Source: Noviherbaspirillum pedocola
GTDB lineage: Bacteria > Pseudomonadota > Gammaproteobacteria > Burkholderiales > Burkholderiaceae_D
Length of the DNA stretch: 64,000 nucleotides
Reading direction: 5' to 3'
NCBI RefSeq assembly: GCF_016632335.1
Contig: NZ_JAEPBG010000001.1
Span: forward strand, 186,001-250,000
Part shown: piece by piece, positions 26,973 through 36,700 of the stretch
Layout: the number at the start of each line of letters is the position of its first letter
Position numbering within the stretch: position 1 is the stretch's first letter
Notes under the pieces: generated by a model
Seen by the model: the letters and a program-made list of their open reading frames with translations, nothing else
Databases searched by the model: none
What the model was told of the DNA's origin: nothing
Position numbers and translations under genes: made by a program

Positions 26973-27644
26973 TCAGAACTGCAGGGTTTTCACGCCGTCT
27001 TCCATGCCCAGCAGCGCGACATCCGCGCCGCGTCGTGCGAACAGGCCTACGGTGACCACACCGACGATGTTATTGATGTCGTTTTCCATTGCGGCCGGAT
27101 CGGTGATGGACAACCCCGAAACGTCGAGGATGTGGTTGCCGTTATCGGTGACCAGCGGCTGGCCATCCTTCATGCGCAGCTTCACCTGTCCGCCAAGCGC
27201 GCCCAGGCGGCGCGCGACCACTGCGCCAGCCATCGGTATCACTTCCACCGGCAAGGGAAACTTGCCCAGCGTCTTCACCAGCTTCGAGCCGTCGGCGATG
27301 CAGACGAACTGGTCGGCAACCGAGGCGACGATCTTCTCGCGCGTCAATGCGCCGCCGCCGCCCTTGATCATCGCACCCGACTCGACAATTTCATCAGCGC
27401 CGTCGATGTACACCGGCATCGTGCTGACTTCATTCAGGTCCAGAACCGGTATGCCATGCGAGCGCAGCCTAGCGGCGGTCGCCTCGGACGATGCCACGGC
27501 GCCGGCTATGCGGCCGCGCATGGCGCCGAGCTCATCGATGAAATAGTTCGCGGTGGAACCGGTGCCCACGCCGATGATGGCGCCTTCCACCACGTACTCG
27601 AGCGCCGCGCGCGCCACTGCCTGCTTCAGTTCGTCCTGGGTCAT
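26973..27644 (-). CDS. rpiA: ribose-5-phosphate isomerase A
   Basis: A 223-residue RpiA, which interconverts ribose 5-phosphate and ribulose 5-phosphate in the pentose phosphate pathway. Conserved blocks are [40 protein letters not shown] with [32 protein letters not shown], and [12 protein letters not shown]. Length and motifs fit the normal enzyme. It is transcribed alone, in a different place from the other sugar-phosphate genes at 32-40 kb. Confidence 0.96.
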   Translation of the reverse strand: MTQDELKQAVARAALEYVVEGAIIGVGTGSTANYFIDELGAMRGRIAGAVASSEATAARLRSHGIPVLDLNEVSTMPVYIDGADEIVESGAMIKGGGGALTREKIVASVADQFVCIADGSKLVKTLGKFPLPVEVIPMAGAVVARRLGALGGQVKLRMKDGQPLVTDNGNHILDVSGLSITDPAAMENDINNIVGVVTVGLFARRGADVALLGMEDGVKTLQF

Positions 27645-27758
27645 GATTGTCGTTGCTGCACTAGGGGAAAAGGGGAAAAGCCGGCATTGTACGCTGCACG
27701 ACCTCCCGACCTACCCACCCATACGGACCGATGACGGCATACAGGAATCCATACCGCC

Positions 27759-29093
27759 CTATATGCCTGTATCTTCCTCATGCCCGATGCGCGGATACAC
27801 CCGTACCAGCACGATGCGCGGGCCGTTCATCTTCTTCACCACCAGGTCGAACTGCGAAAACGCGATCTTCTGACCCTCGCGCGGTATTTCGCCGAGCTTT
27901 TCCATGATCAGGCCGCCGACCGAGTCGGCTTCTTCCAGATCGACTTCCTCGTTCTCGACATCGATGCCGAGCGCGCGCTCGAGCGTGAAGATCGGCAGGC
28001 TGCCCTTGCCCATCAGCGTGCCGTCGTCCAGGCGGGTCCAGTCGTTGTCGCTTTGCCGGAACTCGTCGCGAATCTCGCCGACCAGCGCGCCGAGCAGATT
28101 GTCCAGCGTCAGGAAACCGACCGGCTTCTGGCCCTTTCTGCCGACCACGGCAAAATGCGGCGCGCCGGTGCGGAAGCGGCGCATCAGTTCCACCGCCGGC
28201 ATGCGCGGCGACACATGCACTACCGGGCGCAGGAAGCTGTCGAGCTCGGTGACCCGCTTGCCATCCTGCTCGGCCAGGAACAGGTCCTTCAGGTGGATCA
28301 CGCCGAGCACGTCGACGCCGTTCTCGGCGAAATACGGATAGCGGCTGTAGCGGGTGCGGTAGACCGTGGCCAGGTTTTCCTCAAGCGCGCGGCCGCGTCG
28401 CAGCGAGGCGATTTCATGGATGGGCCGCATCAGGTCGGAAACCTCGAGCTCGCCGAAATCCAGCGTCTGCGCCAGCACATTCCATTCATCACGGTTGAAC
28501 TTGCTGCCGCTGCGGCTGCTGCGCAGGATCAGCTTCAGTTCATCGGCGGAATATTGCGCATCGTGCCCGGGCGAGGCATGCAGGCCGAACAGGCGCAGCA
28601 CGCCGTTGGCGCTGGCATTCAATATCCAAATGATCGGATACATCAGCCAGTAGAAGCCGTACAGCGGCGTGGCGGTCCACAGGCCGATGTGCTCCGGATA
28701 GCGGATCGACATCGACTTCGGCGCAAGTTCGCCGACGACGATGTGCAGGAAGGAAATGACGAAGAAGGCGAAGAAGAAGGACACGCCGTGGATGATCTGC
28801 TGCGAGGTCACGCCCAGGGCCGTGAACGCGCCGCTCAACAGGTCGGCGAAGGCCGGCTCGCCGATCCAGCCCAGGCCGAGCGAAGCCAGCGTGATGCCGA
28901 GCTGGCAGGCCGACAGATAGGCATCGAGTTGCCCATGCACACGGGCCAGCAGACGGCCGCGCACGCCCTGGGTCTTGGCGATGGCACGCACCCGGGTCTG
29001 GCGCATCTTCACCAGCGCGAATTCGGCCGCCACGAAAAAGCCGTTCAGCGCCACGAGCAGCAGCGCCAGCACGACCAGCAAAAGATTGAACAT
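27759..29093 (-). CDS. CorC/HlyC-family membrane protein (CNNM and CBS domains)
   Basis: A 444-residue protein. Residues 1-190 are a DUF21/CNNM membrane domain (LLLVVLALLLVALNGFFVAA, CQLGITLASLGLGWIGEPAF, FAFFVISFLHIVVGELAPKS). Two CBS domains follow (VSDLMRPIHEIASLRRGRAL and HFAVVGRKGQKPVGFLTLDN), then the CorC/HlyC transporter-associated domain (DDGTLMGKGSLPIFTLERAL to FDLVVKKMNGPRIVLVRVYP). Family members are linked to magnesium and cobalt efflux or homeostasis; older annotations call them hemolysins. It has no evident operon partner. Confidence 0.9.
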   Translation of the reverse strand: MFNLLLVVLALLLVALNGFFVAAEFALVKMRQTRVRAIAKTQGVRGRLLARVHGQLDAYLSACQLGITLASLGLGWIGEPAFADLLSGAFTALGVTSQQIIHGVSFFFAFFVISFLHIVVGELAPKSMSIRYPEHIGLWTATPLYGFYWLMYPIIWILNASANGVLRLFGLHASPGHDAQYSADELKLILRSSRSGSKFNRDEWNVLAQTLDFGELEVSDLMRPIHEIASLRRGRALEENLATVYRTRYSRYPYFAENGVDVLGVIHLKDLFLAEQDGKRVTELDSFLRPVVHVSPRMPAVELMRRFRTGAPHFAVVGRKGQKPVGFLTLDNLLGALVGEIRDEFRQSDNDWTRLDDGTLMGKGSLPIFTLERALGIDVENEEVDLEEADSVGGLIMEKLGEIPREGQKIAFSQFDLVVKKMNGPRIVLVRVYPRIGHEEDTGI

Positions 29094-29243
29094 GCAGGAA
29101 AGGCGTGTTGAAAAATGCGCATTATCCGGGACTTCGCGAGGGTTTGCTCGTTTTCCGCGCGTCGGCGCCGTTTGCGCGCAAGCGGGGCCGGTACCGCCGG
29201 AAACGCTCTAAAATTCGCAACACACTTACAACAAGGAACCACG

Positions 29244-29666
29244 ATGGAGAACCTGAAACCGTTTCACCTGGCCTTCCCGGTGCGCGATCTCGAGGAAGCG
29301 CGCCGCTTTTACGGCGGCGTCATGGGCTGCGCCGAAGGCCGCAGTTCGGAGGAATGGATCGACTTCGATTTCTATGGCCACCAGATCGTCGCGCACCTGG
29401 CGCCGGCCCGGCATGATGCGCCCGATTCCAACGAGGTCGATGGCAAGCATGTGCCGGTGCCGCATTTCGGCGTGGTGCTCGGCATGGAGGAATGGCGGCA
29501 ACTGGCCGATCGTCTCGGCAAGGCAGGCGTGAAGTTCGAGATCGAGCCCTACATCCGCTTCCAGGGCCAGGTCGGCGAGCAGGCGACGATGTTCTTCTAT
29601 GATCCCAGCCACAATGCGCTCGAGTTCAAGGCCTTCGCCGACATGAGCCAGCTGTTTGCGAAGTAA
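29244..29666 (+). CDS. VOC-family (glyoxalase/dioxygenase superfamily) protein
   Basis: A 140-residue VOC protein. The pattern [20 protein letters not shown] at the start, a second half starting [20 protein letters not shown], and the end [18 protein letters not shown] give the conserved His and Glu metal ligands. The superfamily covers glyoxalases, dioxygenases and antibiotic-resistance proteins, so no reaction can be named. The ATG at 29244 has an AAGGAACC site. It converges on the kinase gene at 29678. Confidence 0.85.
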   Translation: MENLKPFHLAFPVRDLEEARRFYGGVMGCAEGRSSEEWIDFDFYGHQIVAHLAPARHDAPDSNEVDGKHVPVPHFGVVLGMEEWRQLADRLGKAGVKFEIEPYIRFQGQVGEQATMFFYDPSHNALEFKAFADMSQLFAK

Positions 29667-29677
29667 TACCCATCCCA

Positions 29678-31837
29678 TCAGGAAGGATCGAACAGATTGA
29701 AGGCATCCGCCTGCGTGTCGGCAGCCGGGGCGAAAGCCCCGCCAACACGCAGGCGGATACGCAGGGTCATGCCCTGGCCGGGCGCGGTAATGAGATCGAA
29801 CTGACCGCCAAGCGCATGCACTCGCTCGCCGATGCCGGCCAGGCCGAATGCATTCGGCTTGCGGCAGGCGTGCGCCAGTGCGCCGACGCCATCGTCGGTG
29901 ATCGTCATCATCAGTTCGTCCCCGGCGCGCTCGAGTGCGATCTGCACCCGACTGGCAGACGCATGCTTGAGCACATTGTTCAGTGACTCCTGCACGATGC
30001 GAAACAGCGCGGTGGCAATGCGCTCGTCAAGCGTGATGGCATCGCTCGCCCACAGCAGATCGCATTGGATGCCGGTGCGCTGCTGGAATTGCTGCACCTG
30101 CCATTCGATGGCGGCGTCGATGCCCAGGTCGAGCACCGGCGGGCGCAAGTCATTGATGATGGCGCGCATGGCTGCCATGGTGCTGTCGATCTGCTGCAGA
30201 GCGAGGGCTGTGCGTGCATGCAGCAGCGCATGTGCGGGCGTGCGGGCGTGCAGCATGGCCGCGTCCAGGCGCAGTGCCAGCAGGGTCTGTCCCAGGTCGT
30301 CGTGAATTTCGCGCGCGATGCGCTTGCGTTCCTGTTCCTTGATCGCTTCCCGATGCTCGGCCAGCTGGCGCAGGCTCAGCTCCGCAGCCTTGCGCTCGCT
30401 GATGTCCTTTGTGATGCCGCGATAGCCAAGAAATGCGCCGGCGTCATCAAACAGCGGCTCGCCGCTGACGCTGACCCAGAACATCCTTTCGGTCTGGCTG
30501 CGCACCGGATATTCGAAGTTGCGAAATGGCTGCCGCGCTTCGACCAGCTTGCGGTGCGTGGCCATCTCCGGCGCGGAAAAGCCGGCTTCGACGATTTCCC
30601 AGCGGGTCCGGCCAATCACCAGGTCCAGCAGGCCGGGATTTTCCCGCACCATCCTTCCGGCCATCATCGTGAAGCGCAAGCCCGCATCCTGTTCCCAGTA
30701 CCAGTCGGAAGACATGTCGACCAGGTGTCGAAAACGTTCCTCGCTGTCGCGCAGCCTGGCGTTGACATCGGCCAATTGCCGGGCGCGCCGGTGCAGCACG
30801 ATCAGATAGCTCATTGCCATGAGCGTGGCCAAAGTCCCTACCGCGAGCAACAGCAGCGAACCAATATGTGACTTGAGGCAGGACTTGGCCCGACCGGAAA
30901 CCACGACGCGCCAGCTGGCGTCGGCAATCCTGAGCTCATGCGCAAGCTCATGAGTCGGCGTGTCATAAAGCCAGCCGGCATAGCGGGAGCTGTCTTCGTG
31001 TTCCGTGGTTTTCCATTGATACACGAGACTTTCGTTCGGGTTCGGTGCGCCGGCATACAGGCTGATGGAAATGCTAGGCCCCTCCAGCAAACTGGCCGAG
31101 GCCAGCACACGCTCGAAGAATTCCGGCGCATGAAACCCGGCAACGGTAAAGCCAGTGATGTCACCATGCGCGGCCTGCTCGGAATGACGGTGCGCGCCCT
31201 TGCGGTACACCGGCGCAAACACCAGGAAACCCTGGGGTTTAACGGGCATCTGGATCATGCCGAACAGCCGCGTCGACGCCGGCATGCCCGTCTGCTGCGC
31301 CCGATGCGCCGCCTCATCCTGCACGCCCACTGACCGGGTGTTCAAACCGAGCAGGATTTCATTGCCAGTGGCCGGTTCGATCTCTTCGATCACCCGGTAC
31401 GAACTCTCGGGTCGAGCTGGCATATATGTGCCGTCCTGCAACCGGTCCCTGATCACATAATTCGGATAACGCCGACGCATGCGCCTTTCGAACGCGGCTC
31501 TTTCGCTATCGGGAATGATGCGCTGATAAGCGAAGGCGATGAAGTAAGGATGGACTTCCCGAACCGGGCGCACGAAGGCCTGAAATTGCTCCGGCGTGAC
31601 ATTGTCAACCGTCGCGAACCAGCGGTTGACCGAATGAATCGCCTCCATCGCATTGTTCACACCGATTTGTACCGCCGTGAAACGGCGCGCCGCATATTCC
31701 TTGAACTGACTTTCTTCCTGCTGGTATTCGAGCCGGCTGACGAGAACAAACAGCGTAGCGTTGGCGGAAAGCCCAGCCAGCAGCGCGAACAGGGCCGGCA
31801 ATGGAAACCGCGCAAAGCGCAAACCTGATCGCAACAT
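29678..31837 (-). CDS. membrane histidine kinase with CHASE and PAS domains (NarL-system type)
   Basis: A 719-residue kinase. A first membrane segment near residues 12-35 (PLPALFALLAGLSANATLFV) and a second near 340-360 (IGSLLLLAVGTLATLMAMSY) enclose a periplasmic CHASE domain (PEQFQAFVRPVREVHPYFIA, AFAYQRIIPDSERAAFERRM, PVYRKGAHRHSE). A PAS domain follows (RFRHLVDMSSDWYWEQDAG). The kinase core is HisKA_3 with the phospho-acceptor in RIAREIHDDLGQTL, and the ATPase part has VQESLNNVLKHASAS and ITDDGVGAL. CHASE domains bind small extracellular ligands such as cytokinin-like compounds. No NarL-type response regulator is adjacent. The ATG at 31837 has a GGAGGAATTC site. Confidence 0.9.
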   Translation of the reverse strand: MLRSGLRFARFPLPALFALLAGLSANATLFVLVSRLEYQQEESQFKEYAARRFTAVQIGVNNAMEAIHSVNRWFATVDNVTPEQFQAFVRPVREVHPYFIAFAYQRIIPDSERAAFERRMRRRYPNYVIRDRLQDGTYMPARPESSYRVIEEIEPATGNEILLGLNTRSVGVQDEAAHRAQQTGMPASTRLFGMIQMPVKPQGFLVFAPVYRKGAHRHSEQAAHGDITGFTVAGFHAPEFFERVLASASLLEGPSISISLYAGAPNPNESLVYQWKTTEHEDSSRYAGWLYDTPTHELAHELRIADASWRVVVSGRAKSCLKSHIGSLLLLAVGTLATLMAMSYLIVLHRRARQLADVNARLRDSEERFRHLVDMSSDWYWEQDAGLRFTMMAGRMVRENPGLLDLVIGRTRWEIVEAGFSAPEMATHRKLVEARQPFRNFEYPVRSQTERMFWVSVSGEPLFDDAGAFLGYRGITKDISERKAAELSLRQLAEHREAIKEQERKRIAREIHDDLGQTLLALRLDAAMLHARTPAHALLHARTALALQQIDSTMAAMRAIINDLRPPVLDLGIDAAIEWQVQQFQQRTGIQCDLLWASDAITLDERIATALFRIVQESLNNVLKHASASRVQIALERAGDELMMTITDDGVGALAHACRKPNAFGLAGIGERVHALGGQFDLITAPGQGMTLRIRLRVGGAFAPAADTQADAFNLFDPS

Positions 31838-32126
31838 GAATTCCTCCAATGGCGCTGAAGGCTTCAAACATGGGCGTCGAACATGAGCGTCGCAGCAGCG
31901 GCGCAAATACATTGCAAGGCTGGCTGCGCCATCGCTGGCGGGAGATTGAGGCTGGATTGTAGGGCAGGAAAAACGGTCTCTCTACCGGAATGCCCGGACT
32001 AGGGACTTTTTTATGCGAAATGTTGCGCATCCGCGCATTGCTTGCATGCGCACCTACGAAAATCGATCAGTCGTGCGCATTGCACATTATCGCGGGCGGC
32101 GCGGCAGAGCGGCCGCCCGCGCGGTT

Positions 32127-32774
32127 TCATACCGTACCGGACATGCGCAAACCGGCTGCGGCACGTGCCAGCGCGGTGATCTTGTCCCAGTCGCCGGCCT
32201 GCACCGCGGCCTTGGGCGTAAGCCAGGAACCGCCGACGCAGGCGACATTGCTGCAGGCGAGGAATTCCGCAGCCGTGGCTTGCGAGATGCCGCCAGTGGG
32301 ACAGAACGCCACGTCCGGCAGGGGGCCGGCGATCGCATTGAGCATGCCGATGCCGCCGGCCGGCACCGCGGGAAACAGCTTCAATTGTCGAAAGCCTGCT
32401 TCGCGCGCGGCCATTACTTCGGACGGCGTCATTACGCCAGGCAACAGCGGCAGACCGCTGGAGCGGGCTGCGCCGATCAGCGTGGGCGTCAAGCCCGGCG
32501 ATACGCCAAACACCGCACCAGCAGCCAGCGCCGCATCGAATTCTTCTGGCCGGGTCAACGTGCCGACGCCGACGATCGCCTCCGGCACCGCCTCGGAAAT
32601 CGCGCGGATCGCCGGCAAGCCATGCGGCGTGCGCAGCGTGACTTCCAGCACGCGGATGCCGCCTTCGACCAGCGCGCGCGCCAGCGGCACGGCGTGGGCC
32701 AGTTCATCGATCGCGATCACGGGGATCACGGGGCAGGCCTTCATGATGTCGATGACGCTCATCTTCTCTTTCAT
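32127..32774 (-). CDS. eda: KDPG/KHG aldolase Eda
   Basis: A 215-residue class I aldolase that splits 2-keto-3-deoxy-6-phosphogluconate into pyruvate and glyceraldehyde 3-phosphate. Motifs are ACPVIPVIAIDELAHAVPLA, GIRVLEVTLRTPHGLPAIRA with the catalytic Glu, VGVGTLTRPEEFDAAL, LLPGVMTPSEVMAAREAGFR, and QLKLFPAVPAGGIGML, where the expected Schiff-base lysine is Lys in LKLFPA. It lies 33 bases after edd in the same direction. MSVIDIMK at 32762 is an alternative start. Downstream a GC-rich 9-base stem (32092-32120) without a T run may close the transcript. Confidence 0.95.
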   Translation of the reverse strand: MKEKMSVIDIMKACPVIPVIAIDELAHAVPLARALVEGGIRVLEVTLRTPHGLPAIRAISEAVPEAIVGVGTLTRPEEFDAALAAGAVFGVSPGLTPTLIGAARSSGLPLLPGVMTPSEVMAAREAGFRQLKLFPAVPAGGIGMLNAIAGPLPDVAFCPTGGISQATAAEFLACSNVACVGGSWLTPKAAVQAGDWDKITALARAAAGLRMSGTV

Positions 32775-32807
32775 TGTTCGCTCTCGTTGTCTGGTTGCGT
32801 TTTCTGC

Positions 32808-34739
32808 TCAACGCGGATTGATTGCGGAATTGGTCACGACGGTGTCTTCGTCGCTGAATTCCTTTTCGCTGTTGTTGCCGCCCGGCTGGTTGATCAGCAG
32901 ATCCGAAGGCTCTTCCAGCGGCGGCAGGCTGAAGTTGGCCGCGCCCTCTTCCGCGCTGGACACATGCTGGCGGAACACGGCAAACAGCTCGCGGCCAAAG
33001 CCGGTATGGTTCGACGACAGGTCCGCCGCTTCGCTGCCGCGCGCCGCCCATTGCTCCTGCGGCACCAGGGCTTCGAGCGTGCCGGCCTCGGCGTCGAGCC
33101 GGATCATGTCGCCGGTGCGTACCCGGCCGAGCGGACCGCCGGCCAATACTTCCGGCGACACATGGATCGCCGCCGGCACCTTGCCGGACGCGCCGGACAT
33201 GCGGCCATCCGTCACCAGCGCTACCTTGCGACCCTTGTCCTGCAGCACGCCGAGCGCCGGCGTGAGCGAATGCAGTTCCGGCATGCCGTTGGCGCGCGGA
33301 CCCTGGAAGGTCACCACGGCGACGAAATCGCGGTCGAGCTTGCCGTCGTGGAAGTCCTGCAGGAATGCGTCCTGCGAATGGAACACAATGGCCGGCGCTT
33401 CGATGACCCGGTATTGCGGCTTGACCGCCGACACCTTGATTACCGAGCGGCCGAGGTTGCCCGTCATGAGCCGCAGCCCGCCTTCGCTCGAGAATGGGTT
33501 AGCCGCCGGACGCAGCACGTTCTCATCGCCGCTCTTTTCCGGCGCGTCACGCCACTGCAGTCGGCCGTCGATGAAGAGCGGTTCCGTCGCGTGGCGGCGC
33601 AGCCCTTCGCCGAGGATGGTCTTCACATCCTCGTGCAGCAGGCCGGCGTCAAGCAGTTCGCGGATGACAAAGCCTGTGCTGCCGGCGGCATGGAAATGGT
33701 TCACATCGGCTTCGCCGTTCGGGTACACCCGCGCCAGCAGCGGCACGATCGCCGAGAGTTCGCTGAAGTCGTTCCAGTCGATGACGATGCCGGCCGCGCG
33801 GGCGATCGCTACCAGGTGCATCGTGTGATTGGTCGAGCCGCCGGTGGCATGCAGCGCGACGATGGCATTGACGATGGCCTTTTCATCGACGACATGGCCG
33901 ACCGGCAGATATTCGCCGCCGCCGTCGGCAATGCGCACCGCGCGCCGCGCCGCCTCGGCGGTCAGCGCATCGCGCATCTCGGTGTACGGCGGAATGAAGG
34001 CTGCGCCCGGCAGATGCAGGCCCATGACTTCCATCAGCATCTGGTTGCTGTTGGCGGTGCCGTAGAAGGTGCAGGTGCCGGGACCGTGATAGGACTGCGA
34101 TTCGGCGTCGAGTAATTCCTCGCGCGAGAGCTTGCCCTGCGCATACAACTGGCGAATGCGCGACTTCTCGGAATTGGCCATGCCGGTGCTCATCGGTCCG
34201 CCCGGCACGAAGATCGCCGGCAGATGTCCGAAGTGCAGCGCGCCGATCAGCAGGCCCGGCACGATCTTGTCGCAGATGCCGAGGTAGAGCGCCGCATCGA
34301 ACATGTTGTGACTCAGGGCCACGGCGGTGGCCATCGCGATCGTGTCGCGCGAGAACAGCGACAGCTCCATGCCCGGCTGGCCTTGCGTGACACCGTCGCA
34401 CATGGCCGGGGTGCCGCCGGCGAACTGGGCCACGCCGCCAGCTTCGCGCGCGGCTTCCTTGATGATCTTCGGAAAATGCTCGAAAGGCTGGTGCGCGGAG
34501 AGCATGTCGTTGTACGAGGAAACAATCGCCACCGACGGCTGCTTCTGCTCGCGCAGCACCAGCTTGTCGTTCTTCGGGAAGGCAGCAAAGCCGTGGGCGA
34601 GATTCGTGCAGCCGAGCGCGCCGCGCTGCGGGCCATTCCTGCGCGCCAGTTCCAAGCGCTGCAGATAGGCGCTGCGCCAGGGTCGGCTGCGCTGGGCGAT
34701 GCGGTTCGTGACCGCAATCAGGACGGGATTCTTCGGCAT
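32808..34739 (-). CDS. edd: 6-phosphogluconate dehydratase Edd
   Basis: A 643-residue iron-sulfur dehydratase that converts 6-phosphogluconate to KDPG, the first dedicated Entner-Doudoroff step. Visible family regions are [40 protein letters not shown] with the first cluster cysteine, [20 protein letters not shown] with the second, [20 protein letters not shown] with the third, and [20 protein letters not shown] near the end. The start MPKNP at 34739 has a GGAACC site. It forms an operon with eda and is divergent from pgi; a HexR-like box lies 25 bases upstream. Confidence 0.96.
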   Translation of the reverse strand: MPKNPVLIAVTNRIAQRSRPWRSAYLQRLELARRNGPQRGALGCTNLAHGFAAFPKNDKLVLREQKQPSVAIVSSYNDMLSAHQPFEHFPKIIKEAAREAGGVAQFAGGTPAMCDGVTQGQPGMELSLFSRDTIAMATAVALSHNMFDAALYLGICDKIVPGLLIGALHFGHLPAIFVPGGPMSTGMANSEKSRIRQLYAQGKLSREELLDAESQSYHGPGTCTFYGTANSNQMLMEVMGLHLPGAAFIPPYTEMRDALTAEAARRAVRIADGGGEYLPVGHVVDEKAIVNAIVALHATGGSTNHTMHLVAIARAAGIVIDWNDFSELSAIVPLLARVYPNGEADVNHFHAAGSTGFVIRELLDAGLLHEDVKTILGEGLRRHATEPLFIDGRLQWRDAPEKSGDENVLRPAANPFSSEGGLRLMTGNLGRSVIKVSAVKPQYRVIEAPAIVFHSQDAFLQDFHDGKLDRDFVAVVTFQGPRANGMPELHSLTPALGVLQDKGRKVALVTDGRMSGASGKVPAAIHVSPEVLAGGPLGRVRTGDMIRLDAEAGTLEALVPQEQWAARGSEAADLSSNHTGFGRELFAVFRQHVSSAEEGAANFSLPPLEEPSDLLINQPGGNNSEKEFSDEDTVVTNSAINPR

Positions 34740-34763
34740 GATGGTTCCGTGCAAAAAAGGTAC

Positions 34764-34778
34764 TGAAATAATACTACA
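34764..34778. promoter_or_regulatory. HexR-like operator upstream of edd
   Basis: TGAAATAATACTACA, which on the other strand reads TGTAGTATTATTTCA. It fits the HexR consensus TGTARTTNNAYTACA with only small deviations. It lies just before the edd start, where bound HexR would block transcription of edd-eda. Confidence 0.65.
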
Positions 34779-34850
34779 AAAATGACGAGGTCCGTCGCAT
34801 CATGTCTGAGGCAACGAAACCTTGATCGATCGCAAGAAATAACAGCAGCC

Positions 34851-34879
34851 TTGTCAATCTTCTCTCTTCCCTCTATATT
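34851..34879 (+). promoter_or_regulatory. candidate sigma-70 promoter of pgi-zwf-hexR
   Basis: TTGTCA at 34851-34856 and TATATT at 34874-34879 are separated by exactly 17 bases. The predicted start is near 34886, about 100 bases before pgi and upstream of the HexR-like box at 34928. A second -10-like TATAGT lies at 34954. Confidence 0.5.
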
Positions 34880-34927
34880 TGCCGGGCAAGCTACCTGTTC
34901 GACAACAAAGCCGGTAAAAATTCCTCA

Positions 34928-34942
34928 TGTAGTGAAATTACC
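34928..34942. promoter_or_regulatory. HexR-like operator upstream of pgi
   Basis: TGTAGTGAAATTACC matches the HexR palindrome TGTARTTNNAYTACA at all but two positions. It lies 46 bases before the pgi start and downstream of the promoter candidate at 34851, as expected for roadblock repression relieved by KDPG. Confidence 0.7.
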
Positions 34943-34987
34943 TAAAGTTGCTGTATAGTTATCGAAATATCATTTTCATTGCCGATC

Positions 34988-36682
34988 ATGTCCGATTCCA
35001 GCTTCGCCAGCAGCACACCATCCGCCTCCCCGACCGCCGCCTCTTCCGTCGCCTGGCAGGCGCTGCAGCAACATGCCGATGCAACGCGCGGCCTGCAATT
35101 GCGGCAGGCTTTCGCCGAGCATCCCGAGCGCTTCGATGCGCTGTCCGAGCAGGCCGCGGGCATCTTCCTCGACTATTCCAAGAACCTGGTCACTGAAGAC
35201 ACCATGCGTCTGCTGTTTTCGCTGGCGCGCGAGCGCGGCGTGGAAGCGCGGCGTGACGCGATGTTCGGCGGCGAGCGCATCAACAACACCGAAGACCGCG
35301 CAGTGCTGCATGCCGCGCTGCGCGCGCCCCGTGAAGTAGCCGGCGCCACTGTCGATGGACGCCCGGTCGGCGCCGAGGTGCACGCGGTGCTGGACCGACT
35401 TGGACAGTGCGCCGAATCCATCCGTTCCGGCGCCTGGACCGGCTACACCGGCAAAGCGATCACCGACGTGGTCAACATCGGCATCGGCGGCTCCTACCTC
35501 GGACCGAAGATGGTGTGCCAGGCGCTGCGCACGTTCGCGCATCCGCGCCTCTCCATGCACTTCGTGTCCAACGTCGATGGCCACGACCTCGATGCGCTGC
35601 TCACCCGGGTAAATCCCGAGACCACGCTTTTCATTATTGCCTCCAAGACCTTTACTACCCAGGAAACCATGATGAATGCGCAATCGGCGCGCTCCTGGTT
35701 TCTGCAGCATGGCGAAGAAAAGGACTTGGCAAAACATTTCGTTGCGGTATCGACCAACACCGAGGCCGTCACCGCCTTCGGCATCGATCCGGCCAACATG
35801 TTCGGCTTCTGGGACTGGGTCGGCGGACGTTATTCGGTGTGGTCCGCGATCGGCCTGCCGGTGGCGATCGCGGTGGGCGCCGACGGCTTCCGCGAATTCC
35901 TGGCCGGCGCGCATGCGATGGACGAGCATTTCCGCGCCGCGCCGCTGGAGCGCAATCTGCCCGCGATCCTGGCCCTGATCGGCATCTGGAACCGCAACTT
36001 CCTCGGCATGAGCTCGATCTCGATCGCGCCCTACCACCAGGATCTGGCCAGCCTGCCCGGCTATCTGCAGCAGCTCGAGATGGAAAGCAATGGCAAGCAC
36101 GTCGACGCCGACGGCAAGCCGCTAACCGTTGCCACCTGCCCGGTGATCTGGGGCGACACCGGCACCAATGGCCAGCACGCCTACTTCCAATTGCTGCACC
36201 AGGGCACGGACGTGATTCCGGTCGATTTCATCGCCTCGCTCGCCGCTGCGCATGCGCTGCCCGGCCACCAGGAAGCGCTGCTGGCGAACTGCTTCGCGCA
36301 GTCCGAAGCGCTGATGCGCGGCAAGACCGAGGACGAGGTGCGCGCAGAACTCGCCGGCCAGAACATGTCCGCCGAGCGCATCGCCGCGCTCGCGCCGCAC
36401 CGCACCTTCCCCGGCAACCGGCCGAGCACCATGCTGCTGCTCGATGCGCTGACCCCGGCCAGCCTGGGCGCGCTGATCGCGCTGTACGAGCACAAGGTCT
36501 TCGTGCAGGGCGTGATCTGGGGCGTGAACAGCTTCGATCAATGGGGCGTCGAACTCGGCAAGGTGTTGGCCAAGACCATCATGAACGAGCTGGTCGCCGG
36601 CCCGAATACGAAGGCCCACGACGCTTCCACCAATGGCCTGATCGCGCGCGCCCGCGCCGCGCTGTCGCAGCCTTCCAACTGA
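34988..36682 (+). CDS. pgi: glucose-6-phosphate isomerase
   Basis: A 564-residue phosphoglucose isomerase that interconverts glucose 6-phosphate and fructose 6-phosphate. Conserved parts are [117 protein letters not shown] and [14 protein letters not shown]. The ATG at 34988 is preferred; a TTG at 34979 would add three residues. No strong ribosome-binding site is visible. It opens the pgi-zwf-hexR run and lies next to the HexR-like box at 34928. Confidence 0.96.
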   Translation: MSDSSFASSTPSASPTAASSVAWQALQQHADATRGLQLRQAFAEHPERFDALSEQAAGIFLDYSKNLVTEDTMRLLFSLARERGVEARRDAMFGGERINNTEDRAVLHAALRAPREVAGATVDGRPVGAEVHAVLDRLGQCAESIRSGAWTGYTGKAITDVVNIGIGGSYLGPKMVCQALRTFAHPRLSMHFVSNVDGHDLDALLTRVNPETTLFIIASKTFTTQETMMNAQSARSWFLQHGEEKDLAKHFVAVSTNTEAVTAFGIDPANMFGFWDWVGGRYSVWSAIGLPVAIAVGADGFREFLAGAHAMDEHFRAAPLERNLPAILALIGIWNRNFLGMSSISIAPYHQDLASLPGYLQQLEMESNGKHVDADGKPLTVATCPVIWGDTGTNGQHAYFQLLHQGTDVIPVDFIASLAAAHALPGHQEALLANCFAQSEALMRGKTEDEVRAELAGQNMSAERIAALAPHRTFPGNRPSTMLLLDALTPASLGALIALYEHKVFVQGVIWGVNSFDQWGVELGKVLAKTIMNELVAGPNTKAHDASTNGLIARARAALSQPSN

Positions 36683-36700
36683 GCGAACCCTTACTCAACC

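Noticed and set aside
32092-32120. GC-rich hairpin after eda as a Rho-independent terminator
   Set aside because: The nine-base stem is clear, but no T run follows it on the minus strand, so I did not list it as a terminator.
31990-34115. Two long + strand frames across eda and edd
   Set aside because: They are antisense to two well-conserved enzymes and show no recognisable protein sequence.
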